A stretch of DNA of 64,000 nucleotides. It comes from Rhodobacteraceae bacterium F11138 (lineage in GTDB: Bacteria; Pseudomonadota; Alphaproteobacteria; Rhodobacterales; Rhodobacteraceae). The stretch covers positions 1-64,000 of the forward strand of contig JAEKDP010000010.1 in NCBI GenBank assembly GCA_016521575.1, in the 5' to 3' direction. Positions 8,290 through 19,416 of the stretch are shown here, piece by piece (position 1 is the stretch's first letter; each line of letters starts with the position of its first letter). Position numbers and translations under genes: made by a program. The notes under the pieces are model-generated. The model did no database searches, was not told the DNA's origin, and worked only from the letters and a program-made list of their open reading frames with translations.

Positions 8290-10173
8290 TCAGGCCGATT
8301 TCTTCTTCTGCTGCTGGCTTTCGCGGTTCAGCAGGGCGATTTCCAGTTCCTTCTCCAATTCGCGCGCGCGGGTCATATAGGCCGCGTTCTGGGTCGCGGG
8401 CAGGTTCGGATCCCAGACTTCGGCCAGTTGCCGCACCGCATAGCGGTCATGGGTATAGAATGTGCGCTCGGCGCTGTCGGCTTCGAATTCGCTGAGCCCC
8501 ACATTTTCCAGCACATAGCGTCCGGCCCGCAGGCTGCCGTCAAAGGTTTCTCGGACGATGTCGTCCGCCCCGGCGCGATACAGGTGATAGACATGATTGC
8601 GGTCATAAGCGCGGGCGATGATGTGCAAGCCGGGCTGTTCGCGCCGGGCATAGGCGACCAGTCGCGTCACCGCGTCCTTGTCATCCATCGCGGCAACCAG
8701 CACCCGTGCCTTGGCCAGCCCTGCCGCCTTGAGCAGTTCAGGCCGGGTGGGATCGCCAAGAAAGCCCCTGAAACCGAATTTGCGCATCAACTGGATGGTT
8801 TCCATATTGCTGTCCAGCACGATGGTCTTGAACCCGCTGGCCTGCACCAGACGATTGACGATCTGCCCGAACCGTCCGATCCCGGCAATGATCACCGGTC
8901 CCTGTTCGTCGATGGCATCCGGTTCATGCGGCCCGCCGCCGGCTTCGCGCATCCGGCTTGAGATGAAATCGTAGGTGATGAACAACAGCGGTGTGATCAG
9001 CATCGACAGCGCAATGATCAGCAACAGCTTTTCGGACACCGATTGCGGAATGACGTTTTGCTGCACGGAAAATGCCACCAGAACAAAGCCGAATTCCCCC
9101 GCCTGTGCCAGGCTCAGGGTGAACAGCCACCGGTTGCGGCCTTTCAGTCCGAACACACGACCCAGCGCATAGAGAATGACCCCCTTGGCGACAATCACCA
9201 GCAGAGCCAGCCCGATCAGGTCCGCAGGCTCGGAAAAGAACAGGCCGAAATTGATGCCGGCGCCCACCGTGATGAAAAACAGCCCCAGCAACAGCCCCTT
9301 GAACGGTTCCAGATCGCTTTCCAGTTCATGCCGGAATTCGCTGTTGGCCAGTACCACGCCCGCCAGGAACGCCCCAAGAGCAGGCGACAGGCCCACCAGT
9401 GTCATCAGGAATGAAATCCCGACCACAATCATCAGGGCCAGCGCGGTGTACATTTCGCGCAGGTTTGCTGCGTGAATATACCGGAACACCGGCCGCGTCA
9501 GATAGATCCCCGCCAGAATGATCGCCCCGACGGCCGCGATGGTGACCAGAGTGACCCCCCATCCCGGCAAGCCCTCGACCAGCGACAACCCGCCCCCATG
9601 GGGGCCGCCATGGTCGCCGGGACGTTGGATGGATCCGTCCTGCGTGATGCTGGACACGGCCTGACCCGCCAGCAACGGCAGGATGGCCAGGATCGGAATC
9701 ACCGCGATGTCCTGGGTCAGCAGCACCGAAAACGCCGAGCGCCCGCCGCTGGTCTGCATCAGTCCTTTTTCGGACAGGGTCTGCAGCACGATCGCGGTCG
9801 AGGACAGCGACAGCGACAGCCCGATGGCCAGTGCCACCAGCCAATCCTGCCCGGCGGACATCGCCGCCACCATCAAGGCCAGCGTACTGATGGTGATCTG
9901 CAGACCCCCCAGTCCGATCAGGCGGTGCCGCATATCCCAAAGGGCGCGGGGTTCCAGTTCGAGACCGATCAGGAACAGCATCATCACCACGCCGAATTCG
10001 GCAAAATGCTGCAACTCCTGGGTTTCATTGCCCACCAGCCCCAAAGCCGGACCGATGATGATCCCGGCCGCCAGATATCCCAGTACAGACCCCAACCCCA
10101 GCCTGGCGGCGATCGGCACGGCAATCACCGCGGCGGCCAGATAGATCGAGGCCTGGTACAGGAAACTTTCCAT
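8290..10173 (-). CDS. Kef-type CPA2 cation:proton antiporter with TrkA-N domain
   Basis: The 627-aa inner-membrane protein has a CPA2 antiporter domain of about a dozen hydrophobic helices (residues 1-400), including LGYLAAGIIIGP, FLIGLELEP and the transport-site motif LLTQDIAVIP (152-160). A His/Gly-rich loop lies near 188-196. A cytosolic Rossmann TrkA-N domain starts at about 426 with VIIAGIGRFGQIVNRL. It probably exchanges K+ or Na+ for protons under nucleotide or thiol control, like KefB/KefC or YbaL. The C-terminal tail is short and Lys-rich. The exact ion and gating ligand cannot be read from the sequence. Confidence 0.9.
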   Translation of the reverse strand: MESFLYQASIYLAAAVIAVPIAARLGLGSVLGYLAAGIIIGPALGLVGNETQELQHFAEFGVVMMLFLIGLELEPRALWDMRHRLIGLGGLQITISTLALMVAAMSAGQDWLVALAIGLSLSLSSTAIVLQTLSEKGLMQTSGGRSAFSVLLTQDIAVIPILAILPLLAGQAVSSITQDGSIQRPGDHGGPHGGGLSLVEGLPGWGVTLVTIAAVGAIILAGIYLTRPVFRYIHAANLREMYTALALMIVVGISFLMTLVGLSPALGAFLAGVVLANSEFRHELESDLEPFKGLLLGLFFITVGAGINFGLFFSEPADLIGLALLVIVAKGVILYALGRVFGLKGRNRWLFTLSLAQAGEFGFVLVAFSVQQNVIPQSVSEKLLLIIALSMLITPLLFITYDFISSRMREAGGGPHEPDAIDEQGPVIIAGIGRFGQIVNRLVQASGFKTIVLDSNMETIQLMRKFGFRGFLGDPTRPELLKAAGLAKARVLVAAMDDKDAVTRLVAYARREQPGLHIIARAYDRNHVYHLYRAGADDIVRETFDGSLRAGRYVLENVGLSEFEADSAERTFYTHDRYAVRQLAEVWDPNLPATQNAAYMTRARELEKELEIALLNRESQQQKKKSA

Positions 10174-10201
10174 TCTGCGGCGTCCTTTCAGGTGGCGTGT
10201 G

Positions 10202-10657
10202 TCATGTCGGCAGCGGCGCGTCGCGTTTCAGTTGATCCATCACGATCTGGCTCTGGACGCGGGCCACGGCCGGATGGCGCAGCAGCACCTCGTGGATCAG
10301 GGCATTCAGCGCGGGCAGGTCGTCGCAATAGACCCGCAGCAGATAGTCGGCTTCGCCGGTCATGGTCCAGGCGCTTGTGATTTCGGGCCGGGTCCGGACC
10401 AGACGGGCGAAACTGTCGGACTGATCCGGGCCATGGGTGCCCAGCTGCACCTGTACAAAACCCTGAACCCGCAGTCCCAGCCGCGCCGGGTCCAGGCGGG
10501 CGGAATAGCCCTGAATATAGCCTTCGGCCTCCAGCCGTTGGCGCCGCCGGCCGGCCTGACTGGGCGACAGGTTGAGTTTCTCGCCCAGCTGCTGCGCAGT
10601 CAGGTGGGCGTTTTGTTGCAAAGCCGCCAGAAGGCGGGCGTCGGTTGTATCCAGCAT
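10202..10657 (-). CDS. Lrp/AsnC-family regulator, probable local regulator of hppD
   Basis: The 151-aa protein has an N-terminal winged HTH (DTTDARLLAALQQNAHLTAQ, LSPSQAGRRRQRLEAEG) and a C-terminal RAM ligand-binding domain (TMTGEADYLLRVYCDDL). The start at 10657 (MLDTTDARLL) is used because it gives the normal family length; the upstream ATG at 10711 adds an atypical tail. It is divergent from hppD with 141 bp between them, and the shared gap contains a 12-bp perfect palindrome. This context suggests it senses an aromatic amino acid such as tyrosine or phenylalanine and controls hppD and itself. Confidence 0.9.
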   Translation of the reverse strand: MLDTTDARLLAALQQNAHLTAQQLGEKLNLSPSQAGRRRQRLEAEGYIQGYSARLDPARLGLRVQGFVQVQLGTHGPDQSDSFARLVRTRPEITSAWTMTGEADYLLRVYCDDLPALNALIHEVLLRHPAVARVQSQIVMDQLKRDAPLPT

Positions 10658-10739
10658 ATGCGGGCTTTCCTCGCTTTCTGACACTCTACGGCGAAACTGC
10701 CGCATTCCCAACGGTTTTCATGCCTGATTATGCGCAGAA

Positions 10740-10751
10740 TTTGCGCGCAAA
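10740..10751. promoter_or_regulatory. Palindrome between lrp-like gene and hppD, likely operator
   Basis: TTTGCGCGCAAA is a perfect 12-bp palindrome, centred 53 bp before the hppD start and 88 bp before the divergent Lrp-type gene. Lrp/AsnC proteins bind such dyads in shared promoters. An AT-rich TATATT (10758-10763) lies just downstream and could be the hppD -10 element. The assignment is inferred from position. Confidence 0.4.
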
Positions 10752-10798
10752 CCTGCCTATATTGTGCATGAAAGACATATGATTGACAGGAGACGCAC

Positions 10799-11893
10799 AT
10801 GGGTCCTTTTCCGCATAATGCCCCGAAATCCGTAATCAGCGCGGAAAACCCGGCGGGAACCGACGGGTTCGAGTTCGTTGAATTCGCCCACCCCGAGCCG
10901 GAAGAACTGCGCGCGCTGTTTGCGCGGATGGGCTATGCGCTGGTCGGCCGCCACAAGACCAGAAACGTCGAGCTGTGGCAGCAAGGCGACATCACCTATC
11001 TGCTGAATGCCGAGCCGGGCAGCTTTGCGTCCCGGTTCGTCGAGGAACACGGCCCCTGCGCCCCGTCCATGGGTTGGCGTGTGGTGGATGCCCAGCAGGC
11101 CTTTGATCATGCGGTGTCCAAGGGGGCAGAACCCTATGAGGGCGACGACAAGACCATGGATGTACCCGCCATCAAGGGTATCGGTGGCAGCCTGATCTAT
11201 TTCATCGACCGCTACTATGAAACCAGCCCCTATAATGAAGAATTCGACTGGCTGGCCCAATCCAAACCGCGCGGCGTCGGGTTCTTCTATCTGGATCACC
11301 TGACCCACAACGTCTTCAAGGGCAACATGGATAAGTGGTTCCATTTCTATGGCGATCTGTTCAATTTCAAGGAAATCCGGTTCTTTGACATCGAAGGCAA
11401 GTTCACCGGACTGTACAGCAGGGCGCTGACCTCGCCCTGCGGGCGTATCCGCATTCCGATCAACGAGGATCGCGGCGAGACCGGCCAGATCGTGGCCTAT
11501 CTGAAGAAATACAATGGCGAGGGCATCCAGCATATCGCGGTCGGATCGGACGACATTTACGAAAGCACCGATGCGATCGCCGAAAAGGGTGTCAAGTTCA
11601 TGCCCGGACCGCCGGACACCTATTACACCCTGAGCAAGGATCGCGTGACCGGTCACGATGAACCCCTGGACCGCATGAAGAAACACGGCATTCTGATTGA
11701 TGGCGAAGGCGTCGTGGATGGGGGTGAAACCAAGATCCTGCTACAGATCTTCAGCAAGACGGTGATCGGCCCGATCTTCTTTGAATTCATTCAGCGCAAG
11801 GGCGATGACGGGTTCGGCGAAGGCAATTTCAAGGCGCTGTTCGAAAGCATCGAACAGGAACAGATCGACAACGGCGAACTGGCCGCACAATAA
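10799..11893 (+). CDS. hppD: 4-hydroxyphenylpyruvate dioxygenase
   Basis: HppD converts 4-hydroxyphenylpyruvate to homogentisate in tyrosine catabolism, using Fe(II) and O2. The 364-aa length is typical of bacterial enzymes. The three iron ligands are visible: H167 in DHLTHNV, H245 in GIQHIAVGS and E329 in FFEFIQRKGD. The C-terminal vicinal-oxygen-chelate domain is complete, and a GGAG ribosome site precedes the start. Homogentisate dioxygenase and the later enzymes are not next to it, so it is a single gene controlled with the divergent Lrp-type regulator. It ends before a strong terminator. Confidence 0.97.
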   Translation: MGPFPHNAPKSVISAENPAGTDGFEFVEFAHPEPEELRALFARMGYALVGRHKTRNVELWQQGDITYLLNAEPGSFASRFVEEHGPCAPSMGWRVVDAQQAFDHAVSKGAEPYEGDDKTMDVPAIKGIGGSLIYFIDRYYETSPYNEEFDWLAQSKPRGVGFFYLDHLTHNVFKGNMDKWFHFYGDLFNFKEIRFFDIEGKFTGLYSRALTSPCGRIRIPINEDRGETGQIVAYLKKYNGEGIQHIAVGSDDIYESTDAIAEKGVKFMPGPPDTYYTLSKDRVTGHDEPLDRMKKHGILIDGEGVVDGGETKILLQIFSKTVIGPIFFEFIQRKGDDGFGEGNFKALFESIEQEQIDNGELAAQ

Positions 11894-11933
11894 CAACAAA
11901 TAACGGCATCTGGTGTGATGCCGCACAAGACAG

Positions 11934-11961
11934 CGCCGCGGGAATCAGCCCGCGGCGTTTT
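11934..11961 (+). terminator. Intrinsic terminator after hppD
   Basis: CGCCGCGGG (11934-11942) pairs perfectly with CCCGCGGCG (11949-11957) around a 6-nt loop and is followed by TTTT, then CGTTTT. It lies 41 bp after the hppD stop and before the converging 812-aa gene. Confidence 0.9.
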
Positions 11962-11988
11962 CGTTTTCCGCCCCATCAGAGCGTTGCG

Positions 11989-14427
<2,439 letters not shown>

Positions 14428-14599
14428 CCTGCCACCAACTCATGCAACCCGCAGCGCCTGCCTCGGGCGACTGCCCGGGGACTCTAGAGCAGGACTTGGC
14501 CGAGGAAAAGGAAAAGACACCCTAAACCCTTGCGGGATCGGCAGAACAATGCCCATGTTGAGCCGTAGACAACAACATAGTCAACGGAGACAAACCATC

Positions 14600-15307
14600 A
14601 TGAAACGTGCGTTGAGCATGGCAACCCTGTCCGGAATCATCGCCCTGAGCATGGCGGGTGAGGCCCTGGCCGAGACAGAGTCCCGCCTGATCACGGTCAC
14701 TGGCGAAGGCCGCATCGAAGCGGTCCCGGACATGGCCACCGTCACCCTGGGCGTGACCAACGAAGCGCCCGAAGCCAAGGCGGCGATGGACGCGACATCG
14801 GCCGCCGTGGCGCAGGTGCTGGATCGGCTGCAGGCCATGGGGCTTGAACCGCGGGACATCCAGACCCAGAGATTTTCGCTGAATCCGGTTTGGTCGGATC
14901 GTGGATATTCCGACGGCAAGCGCCCCGAGATCACCGGCTTTGTCGCCAGCAACATGGTCATGGCCCGGGTGCGCGACATCGAAACGCTGGGGCCTGTCCT
15001 GGACGCGGTGATTTCCGAAGGTGCGAATGATTTCAACGGATTGCAGTTCGGCGTTCAGGACAATAAGCCGCTGATCGAAGCCGCGCGCAAGGAAGCGGTC
15101 GAAGACGGCATCGCCAAGGCCCGCCAGTTGGCCGAGGCCGCGGGTGTGACCTTGGGGCCGGTGGTTTCGATCGCCGATCACGGGGGCAACAATCCACGTC
15201 CGATGAAAATGGAACTGGCGTCGGCGCGCGATGGGTCCATGCCGGTCGCGGCGGGCGAGATTTCGCTGACCGCCTCGGTGTCGATGGTGTTCTCGATCTC
15301 CGACTAG
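14600..15307 (+). CDS. Periplasmic SIMPL-domain (DUF541) protein
   Basis: The 235-aa protein has a signal peptide (MKRALSMATL, hydrophobic core, cleavage near ALA-ETES) and a SIMPL/DUF541 domain: LITVTGEGRIEAVPDMATVT at the start, a KPLIEAARKEAVEDGIAKAR helix and a C-terminal ISLTASVSMVFSI strand. Relatives include the 26-kDa periplasmic immunogenic proteins and YggE, linked to oxidative stress and outer-membrane integrity; the biochemical role is unknown. The start at 14600 is chosen for the clean signal peptide, with AACGGAGAC upstream as ribosome site. It is divergent from the 812-aa gene. Confidence 0.92.
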   Translation: MKRALSMATLSGIIALSMAGEALAETESRLITVTGEGRIEAVPDMATVTLGVTNEAPEAKAAMDATSAAVAQVLDRLQAMGLEPRDIQTQRFSLNPVWSDRGYSDGKRPEITGFVASNMVMARVRDIETLGPVLDAVISEGANDFNGLQFGVQDNKPLIEAARKEAVEDGIAKARQLAEAAGVTLGPVVSIADHGGNNPRPMKMELASARDGSMPVAAGEISLTASVSMVFSISD

Positions 15308-15366
15308 GCCAGATATCCGGCCGGGTGACGAACCCGGAGGCGAATCTGGCGACGAAATCTGGTGAC

Positions 15367-15388
15367 GGGGCCGCGCGGACGCGGCCCC
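15367..15388. terminator. GC-rich hairpin between converging genes
   Basis: GGGGCCGCG (15367-15375) pairs perfectly with CGCGGCCCC (15380-15388) around CGGA. No T run follows on either strand, so it may be a weak or factor-assisted bidirectional terminator for the SIMPL gene and metY. Confidence 0.4.
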
Positions 15389-15396
15389 GCGTCTGT

Positions 15397-16689
15397 TCAG
15401 GCCGAAGCCTTGGTCAGGGCCTGATCCAGATCGGCGATCAGATCGTCGGTGTCTTCGATGCCGATCGATATCCGCACCATGTTCGGGCTGGCCCCGGCGG
15501 CTTCCTGCTGCTCCGGTGACAGCTGCCGGTGTGTCGTGCTGGCGGAATGGATCACCAGCGAGCGGGTATCGCCCAGGTTGGCGACATGGCTGAAAATTTC
15601 CAGCGCGTTGACCAGTTTGACGCAGGCCTCATAGCCGCCCTTGATCGCAAAGGTGAACAGGCCCCCCGCGCCCTTGGGGCAGACCGTGGCGATGCGATCG
15701 TAGTAGGGGCTTGATTTCAGCCCGGCATAGGTCACGGCCTCGACGCGCGGATCGTTTTCCAGCCAGCTGGCGACCTTCTGTGCATTCTCGACGTGGCGCT
15801 GCATGCGCAGGGACAGGGTTTCGATGCCCATCAGGGTGTAATGCGCCGCCTGCGGGTTCATCGTCATGCCCAGATCGCGCAACCCGATGGCGATACCGTG
15901 AAACGTATAGGCCAGCGGGCCAAAGGTTTCGTGGAACTTCAGGCCGTGATAGGCGGGTTCCGGTTGGCTGAGCGAAGGGAACTTGTCGTTCGCGGACCAG
16001 TCGAATTTTCCGGAATCGACGATGCAGCCGCCGGTGACAGTGCCGTTCCCGGTCATGTATTTGGTGGTGGAATGCACGACCAGCGTGGCACCCAGGTCGA
16101 TGGGGCGGCACAGATAGGGCGTGGCGCTGGTGTTGTCGACGATCAGCGGAATTCCGGCGGCATCGGAAATTTCCGCGATGGCCGGGATGTCGGTGATATA
16201 GCCGCCCGGGTTGGCGATGGATTCGCAGAATACGGCCCGGGTGTCGTCGTCAATGGCGTCGCGGACCGCGTCCAGATCGTCGAAATCCACGAAGGTAGCT
16301 TTCCAGCCGAACCGCTTGATGGTCTGGCTGAACTGGGTGATCGACCCCCCGTAGAGACGGGTCGAGACCACGACGTTCCTGCCCGGCTCCATCAGCGGAA
16401 AGAGCGACATGATCTGTGCCGCGTGGCCGGAAGAACAGCAGACCGCGCCGGCGCCGCCTTCCAGCGTTGCAATGCGTTCCTGCAACACGGCCACGGTCGG
16501 GTTGGTCAGGCGTGAATAGATATATCCGACCTCTTGCAGGTTGAACAATGCCGCGGCGTGATCGGCGTCACGAAACACATAGGCGGTGGTTTGATAGATC
16601 GGTGTCTGCCGGGCGCCGGTGGCGGGGTCGGGGCGCGCGCCTGCATGAATCTGCAAAGTGTCAAAGCCGTAGGTCTGGCCGTCGGTCAT
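15397..16689 (-). CDS. metY: O-acetylhomoserine sulfhydrylase
   Basis: This PLP enzyme of the Cys/Met-metabolism family makes homocysteine from O-acetylhomoserine and sulfide in methionine synthesis. The 430-aa length is typical of MetY. It starts TYGFDTLQIHAGARPDPATG and carries the PLP-binding lysine in VVHSTTKYMTGNGTV, the SGHAAQ cofactor region and a YIYSRLTNPTV substrate segment. The start at 16689 has a GGAGAG site just upstream; the open frame running to 17391 is an artefact crossing the next gene. It could accept other O-acyl substrates, but the long MetY-type form and TYGFDTLQIHAG opening favour acetylhomoserine. Confidence 0.95.
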   Translation of the reverse strand: MTDGQTYGFDTLQIHAGARPDPATGARQTPIYQTTAYVFRDADHAAALFNLQEVGYIYSRLTNPTVAVLQERIATLEGGAGAVCCSSGHAAQIMSLFPLMEPGRNVVVSTRLYGGSITQFSQTIKRFGWKATFVDFDDLDAVRDAIDDDTRAVFCESIANPGGYITDIPAIAEISDAAGIPLIVDNTSATPYLCRPIDLGATLVVHSTTKYMTGNGTVTGGCIVDSGKFDWSANDKFPSLSQPEPAYHGLKFHETFGPLAYTFHGIAIGLRDLGMTMNPQAAHYTLMGIETLSLRMQRHVENAQKVASWLENDPRVEAVTYAGLKSSPYYDRIATVCPKGAGGLFTFAIKGGYEACVKLVNALEIFSHVANLGDTRSLVIHSASTTHRQLSPEQQEAAGASPNMVRISIGIEDTDDLIADLDQALTKASA

Positions 16690-16777
16690 GGAAACTCTCC
16701 TGAATGGTATTCGGCGACAAGTCCTATGCCATCGGTTTTGCCGTGACAACTGCACAGATGCGCCCATCGTCCCGCTT

Positions 16778-17782
16778 TCAGCGCATCCAGAACCCCGCCG
16801 ATTTGATCTGATTGCGCAGCGCCTGTTCGCGGCGCGGCAGGTTGTCTTGATCAAACAGCGCCCGCAGTTTGCGCCCGCGTCCCTGATACACCAGCCGCCG
16901 GATCGGGTCGTGCCCCTTGAGCACCTTCTTGATCCAGTTCGGAGCCGCGATTTCTTCGAGCAGGTCCACGACCGCGTCGCTTTCGCGGGCATAGAGCAGC
17001 GGAAACAGACGGTAGTGACAGCTGGTCTGGCCGTCCAGCACCCCCTCGGGCAGCGCATCGCGCCCCCCGCCCAGCGAATGCACAACCAGCGGCAGCGCGA
17101 CCTGATCCAGCCAGGGGTCCAGGCTTTGATCCACCAGTTCCGCCGGCGGATCATCGCGGATCGATTGCGCGTATTCCAGATAGCGCCGCCCGAATTCGAC
17201 GGGACAGGCGCCAAAGAAAAAGCCGGCGTTGAAATAGAGATAGCGCCGCCAATACCCTTCGGGCTGGGCCGGATCCAGGCTGCTTTCGAAATCCAGGCCG
17301 AACCGGTCGTACAGCGATTTCCAGATATCGCCGATGCCGGGGCCGTACAGCGTTGGCTTGGGCCAGGTGCCCTCACATCGCAGCGAGGCACCGGGGCGGG
17401 AAAAATCGAACGGGACAGCGCTCAGGTCCGCGGTGATCAGCGTATCGGTGTCAAAGAACACGAAGGGCTGATCGGGGGGCAGGGCGGACAAGGCTTCGAT
17501 CTTGTTGCCATGCGGATAGCTTTGTCCGAACACGCGGCTTTCGAACGGCAGGATTTCGGCCCCCAGCCGTTCCAGCAGGGCCAGCACCGCAGGGTTGCGC
17601 AGGTTGCACGGCCTGTCCCAGAGCGCGCCGGGCTGTGGGGTCGCCACGAACAGACGCCCCGCAAACGCAGGCGCGCAATGGCGCAGAGAGGCGGCGAACA
17701 GGGCTGCCTCGTATTGCAATCGCCCCGATTGGGCGACGATCACGATATTGAATGATGGGGCATATGTCTGAATGTCTGCCAT
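16778..17782 (-). CDS. Putative glycosyltransferase-like protein
   Basis: The 334-aa soluble protein begins with a Rossmann-like strand (SFNIVIVAQSGRLQYEAALF) and has FVFFDTDTLI at about 107-116, a DxD-type metal and nucleotide-sugar motif as in GT-A enzymes. Later segments (RYLYFNAGFFFGACP, LDPWLDQVALPLVVHSLGG) resemble glycosyltransferase-8-like acceptor-binding regions. It may transfer sugar to a surface polysaccharide or protein, but no polysaccharide genes adjoin it. It is on the same strand as metY, 88 bp upstream. Function is inferred only from the fold-like motifs. Confidence 0.6.
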   Translation of the reverse strand: MADIQTYAPSFNIVIVAQSGRLQYEAALFAASLRHCAPAFAGRLFVATPQPGALWDRPCNLRNPAVLALLERLGAEILPFESRVFGQSYPHGNKIEALSALPPDQPFVFFDTDTLITADLSAVPFDFSRPGASLRCEGTWPKPTLYGPGIGDIWKSLYDRFGLDFESSLDPAQPEGYWRRYLYFNAGFFFGACPVEFGRRYLEYAQSIRDDPPAELVDQSLDPWLDQVALPLVVHSLGGGRDALPEGVLDGQTSCHYRLFPLLYARESDAVVDLLEEIAAPNWIKKVLKGHDPIRRLVYQGRGRKLRALFDQDNLPRREQALRNQIKSAGFWMR

Positions 17783-17975
17783 ACCGTGCGATACCGGAAA
17801 CTTTGAAACATCCGGTTATCGCAATCCGCCAGATCATGAAAGACAGCAAAAGCTGCCGTGCCGGGAACGCAAAAAGCGCGGGCGGGATCAGCTGCACAAG
17901 CGCGTGGCGTGATGATCCGCGCCCGGCGGTTTGTCTGTGCGGTGTCTTGTGTGCCCTCCGTGCCGGAATAAAAAT

Positions 17976-17991
17976 TTGACCATTCGGTAAA
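17976..17991. promoter_or_regulatory. Degenerate RutR operator upstream of preT
   Basis: TTGACCATTCGGTAAA matches the known RutR consensus TTGACCAnnTGGTCAA at 12 of 14 defined positions. It lies 71 bp before the preT start, and a perfect copy precedes the amidohydrolase gene in the same cluster. RutR releases DNA when uracil or thymine binds. Confidence 0.6.
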
Positions 17992-18062
17992 AAATAATTT
18001 GCCAAACGCGAAACCTGTGGCAGTCTGAGCGGCAAGACCAGCAAAGCTACAGGGAGGCAGCC

Positions 18063-19412
18063 ATGCAAAAAGGTCAAATGGCATCCGGCATCGCCACGGG
18101 GCGTCTGTCCGCAGAGATGCTTGCCGAGAACTTCAGCGATCTTCACCCGCCCTACGCCCCGCATGAGGCGGCGGTCGCGGCGGACAGGTGTTACTTCTGC
18201 CATGACGCGCCCTGCGTCACCGCCTGTCCGACCGGTATCGATATTCCGCTCTTTATCCGCCAGATCCAGACCGGGCATCCGGCCGGGGCGGCGCGGACGA
18301 TTTTCGAGCAGAACATTCTGGGGGGCATGTGCGCGCGCGTCTGCCCGACGGAAACCCTGTGCGAAGAGGCTTGCGTGCGCGAAGTGGCCGAGGGCAAGCC
18401 GGTGGAAATCGGCCGCCTGCAGCGTCATGCCACCGACACCGTGATGGCACAGGGCACACACCCGTTCCAGCGCGCGGCGCCCACCGGAAAGAAGGTGGCC
18501 GTCGTGGGCGCGGGGCCTGCCGGATTGGCCTGTGCGCATCGCCTGGCGCTGTTGGGCCATGACGTCACGATCCACGAGGCGCGCGACAAACCCGGCGGGC
18601 TGAATGAATACGGGATTGCCGCCTATAAATCGACGCATGATTTTGCCCGGGCCGAGGTGGATTGGTTGTTGCAGATCGGGGGCATCACCATCGAAACTGG
18701 CAGCGCGCTGGGGCAGGGGCTTGCCCTGGCCGGGTTGCGGGATGCCCATGATGCGGTGTTCCTGTCGATCGGGCTGGGTGGTGTCAACGCGCTGCAGGCC
18801 GACGGGGCGGATATTGATGGCGTGCGCGACGCGGTGGATTTCATCGCCGAACTGCGCCAGGCCGGGGATCTGGCGGCGCTGCCCGTGGGGCGCAACGTGG
18901 TGGTGATCGGCGGTGGCATGACCGCGATCGACGCGGCGGTGCAGTCCAGGCTGCTGGGGGCGGAAAACGTCACCATCGCCTATCGCCGGGGACAGGACGC
19001 CATGGGGGCCAGCCGGTTCGAACAGGACCTGGCCACGTCCAAAGGCGTGCGGATCCTGACCAATGTTCAGCCGGTGGCTTTGCACGGCAATGGCGCGGTG
19101 CGCGAGATCGAACTGGAATACACCGTCAGCGACGGCGGTGGGTTGAAGCCAACCGGCGAGACGCTGCGGCTGGCGGCGGACCAGGTGTTCAGGGCCATCG
19201 GTCAAAGGCTGGAAAACGCGCCCGACGGGCTGGATCTGACAGGTGGAAAGATCGCGGTGACCGATACCGGTCGCACCAGCATCCCCGGGGTCTGGGCCGG
19301 CGGAGATTGCGCCAGCGGCGGCGATGATCTGACCGTGACGGCGGTGGCCGAAGGCCGCGATGCGGCGATGGATATTCACGACAGCCTGATGGGCTGCGGG
19401 CAGAAGGACTGA
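18063..19412 (+). CDS. preT: NAD-dependent dihydropyrimidine dehydrogenase, FAD/Fe-S subunit
   Basis: PreT is the electron-input subunit of the PreTA enzyme, which reduces uracil and thymine to dihydropyrimidines, the first step of reductive pyrimidine degradation. The 449-aa protein has an N-terminal iron-sulfur domain with cysteines in CYFCHDAPCVTACP and CARVCPTETLCEEAC. An FAD site (VVGAGPAGLACAHRLALLG) follows, then a NAD(P)-binding motif (VVVIGGGMTAIDAA) and a C-terminal FAD motif (VWAGGDCASGGDDLTV). A GGGAGG ribosome site precedes ATG 18063. It is 4 bp from preA in one operon, probably repressed by RutR. Confidence 0.95.
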   Translation: MQKGQMASGIATGRLSAEMLAENFSDLHPPYAPHEAAVAADRCYFCHDAPCVTACPTGIDIPLFIRQIQTGHPAGAARTIFEQNILGGMCARVCPTETLCEEACVREVAEGKPVEIGRLQRHATDTVMAQGTHPFQRAAPTGKKVAVVGAGPAGLACAHRLALLGHDVTIHEARDKPGGLNEYGIAAYKSTHDFARAEVDWLLQIGGITIETGSALGQGLALAGLRDAHDAVFLSIGLGGVNALQADGADIDGVRDAVDFIAELRQAGDLAALPVGRNVVVIGGGMTAIDAAVQSRLLGAENVTIAYRRGQDAMGASRFEQDLATSKGVRILTNVQPVALHGNGAVREIELEYTVSDGGGLKPTGETLRLAADQVFRAIGQRLENAPDGLDLTGGKIAVTDTGRTSIPGVWAGGDCASGGDDLTVTAVAEGRDAAMDIHDSLMGCGQKD

Positions 19413-19416
19413 ACTC

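Noticed and set aside
15397-17391. 664-aa minus-strand protein
   Set aside because: The real metY starts at 16689 with a good ribosome site; the extension overlaps the glycosyltransferase-like gene in another frame.
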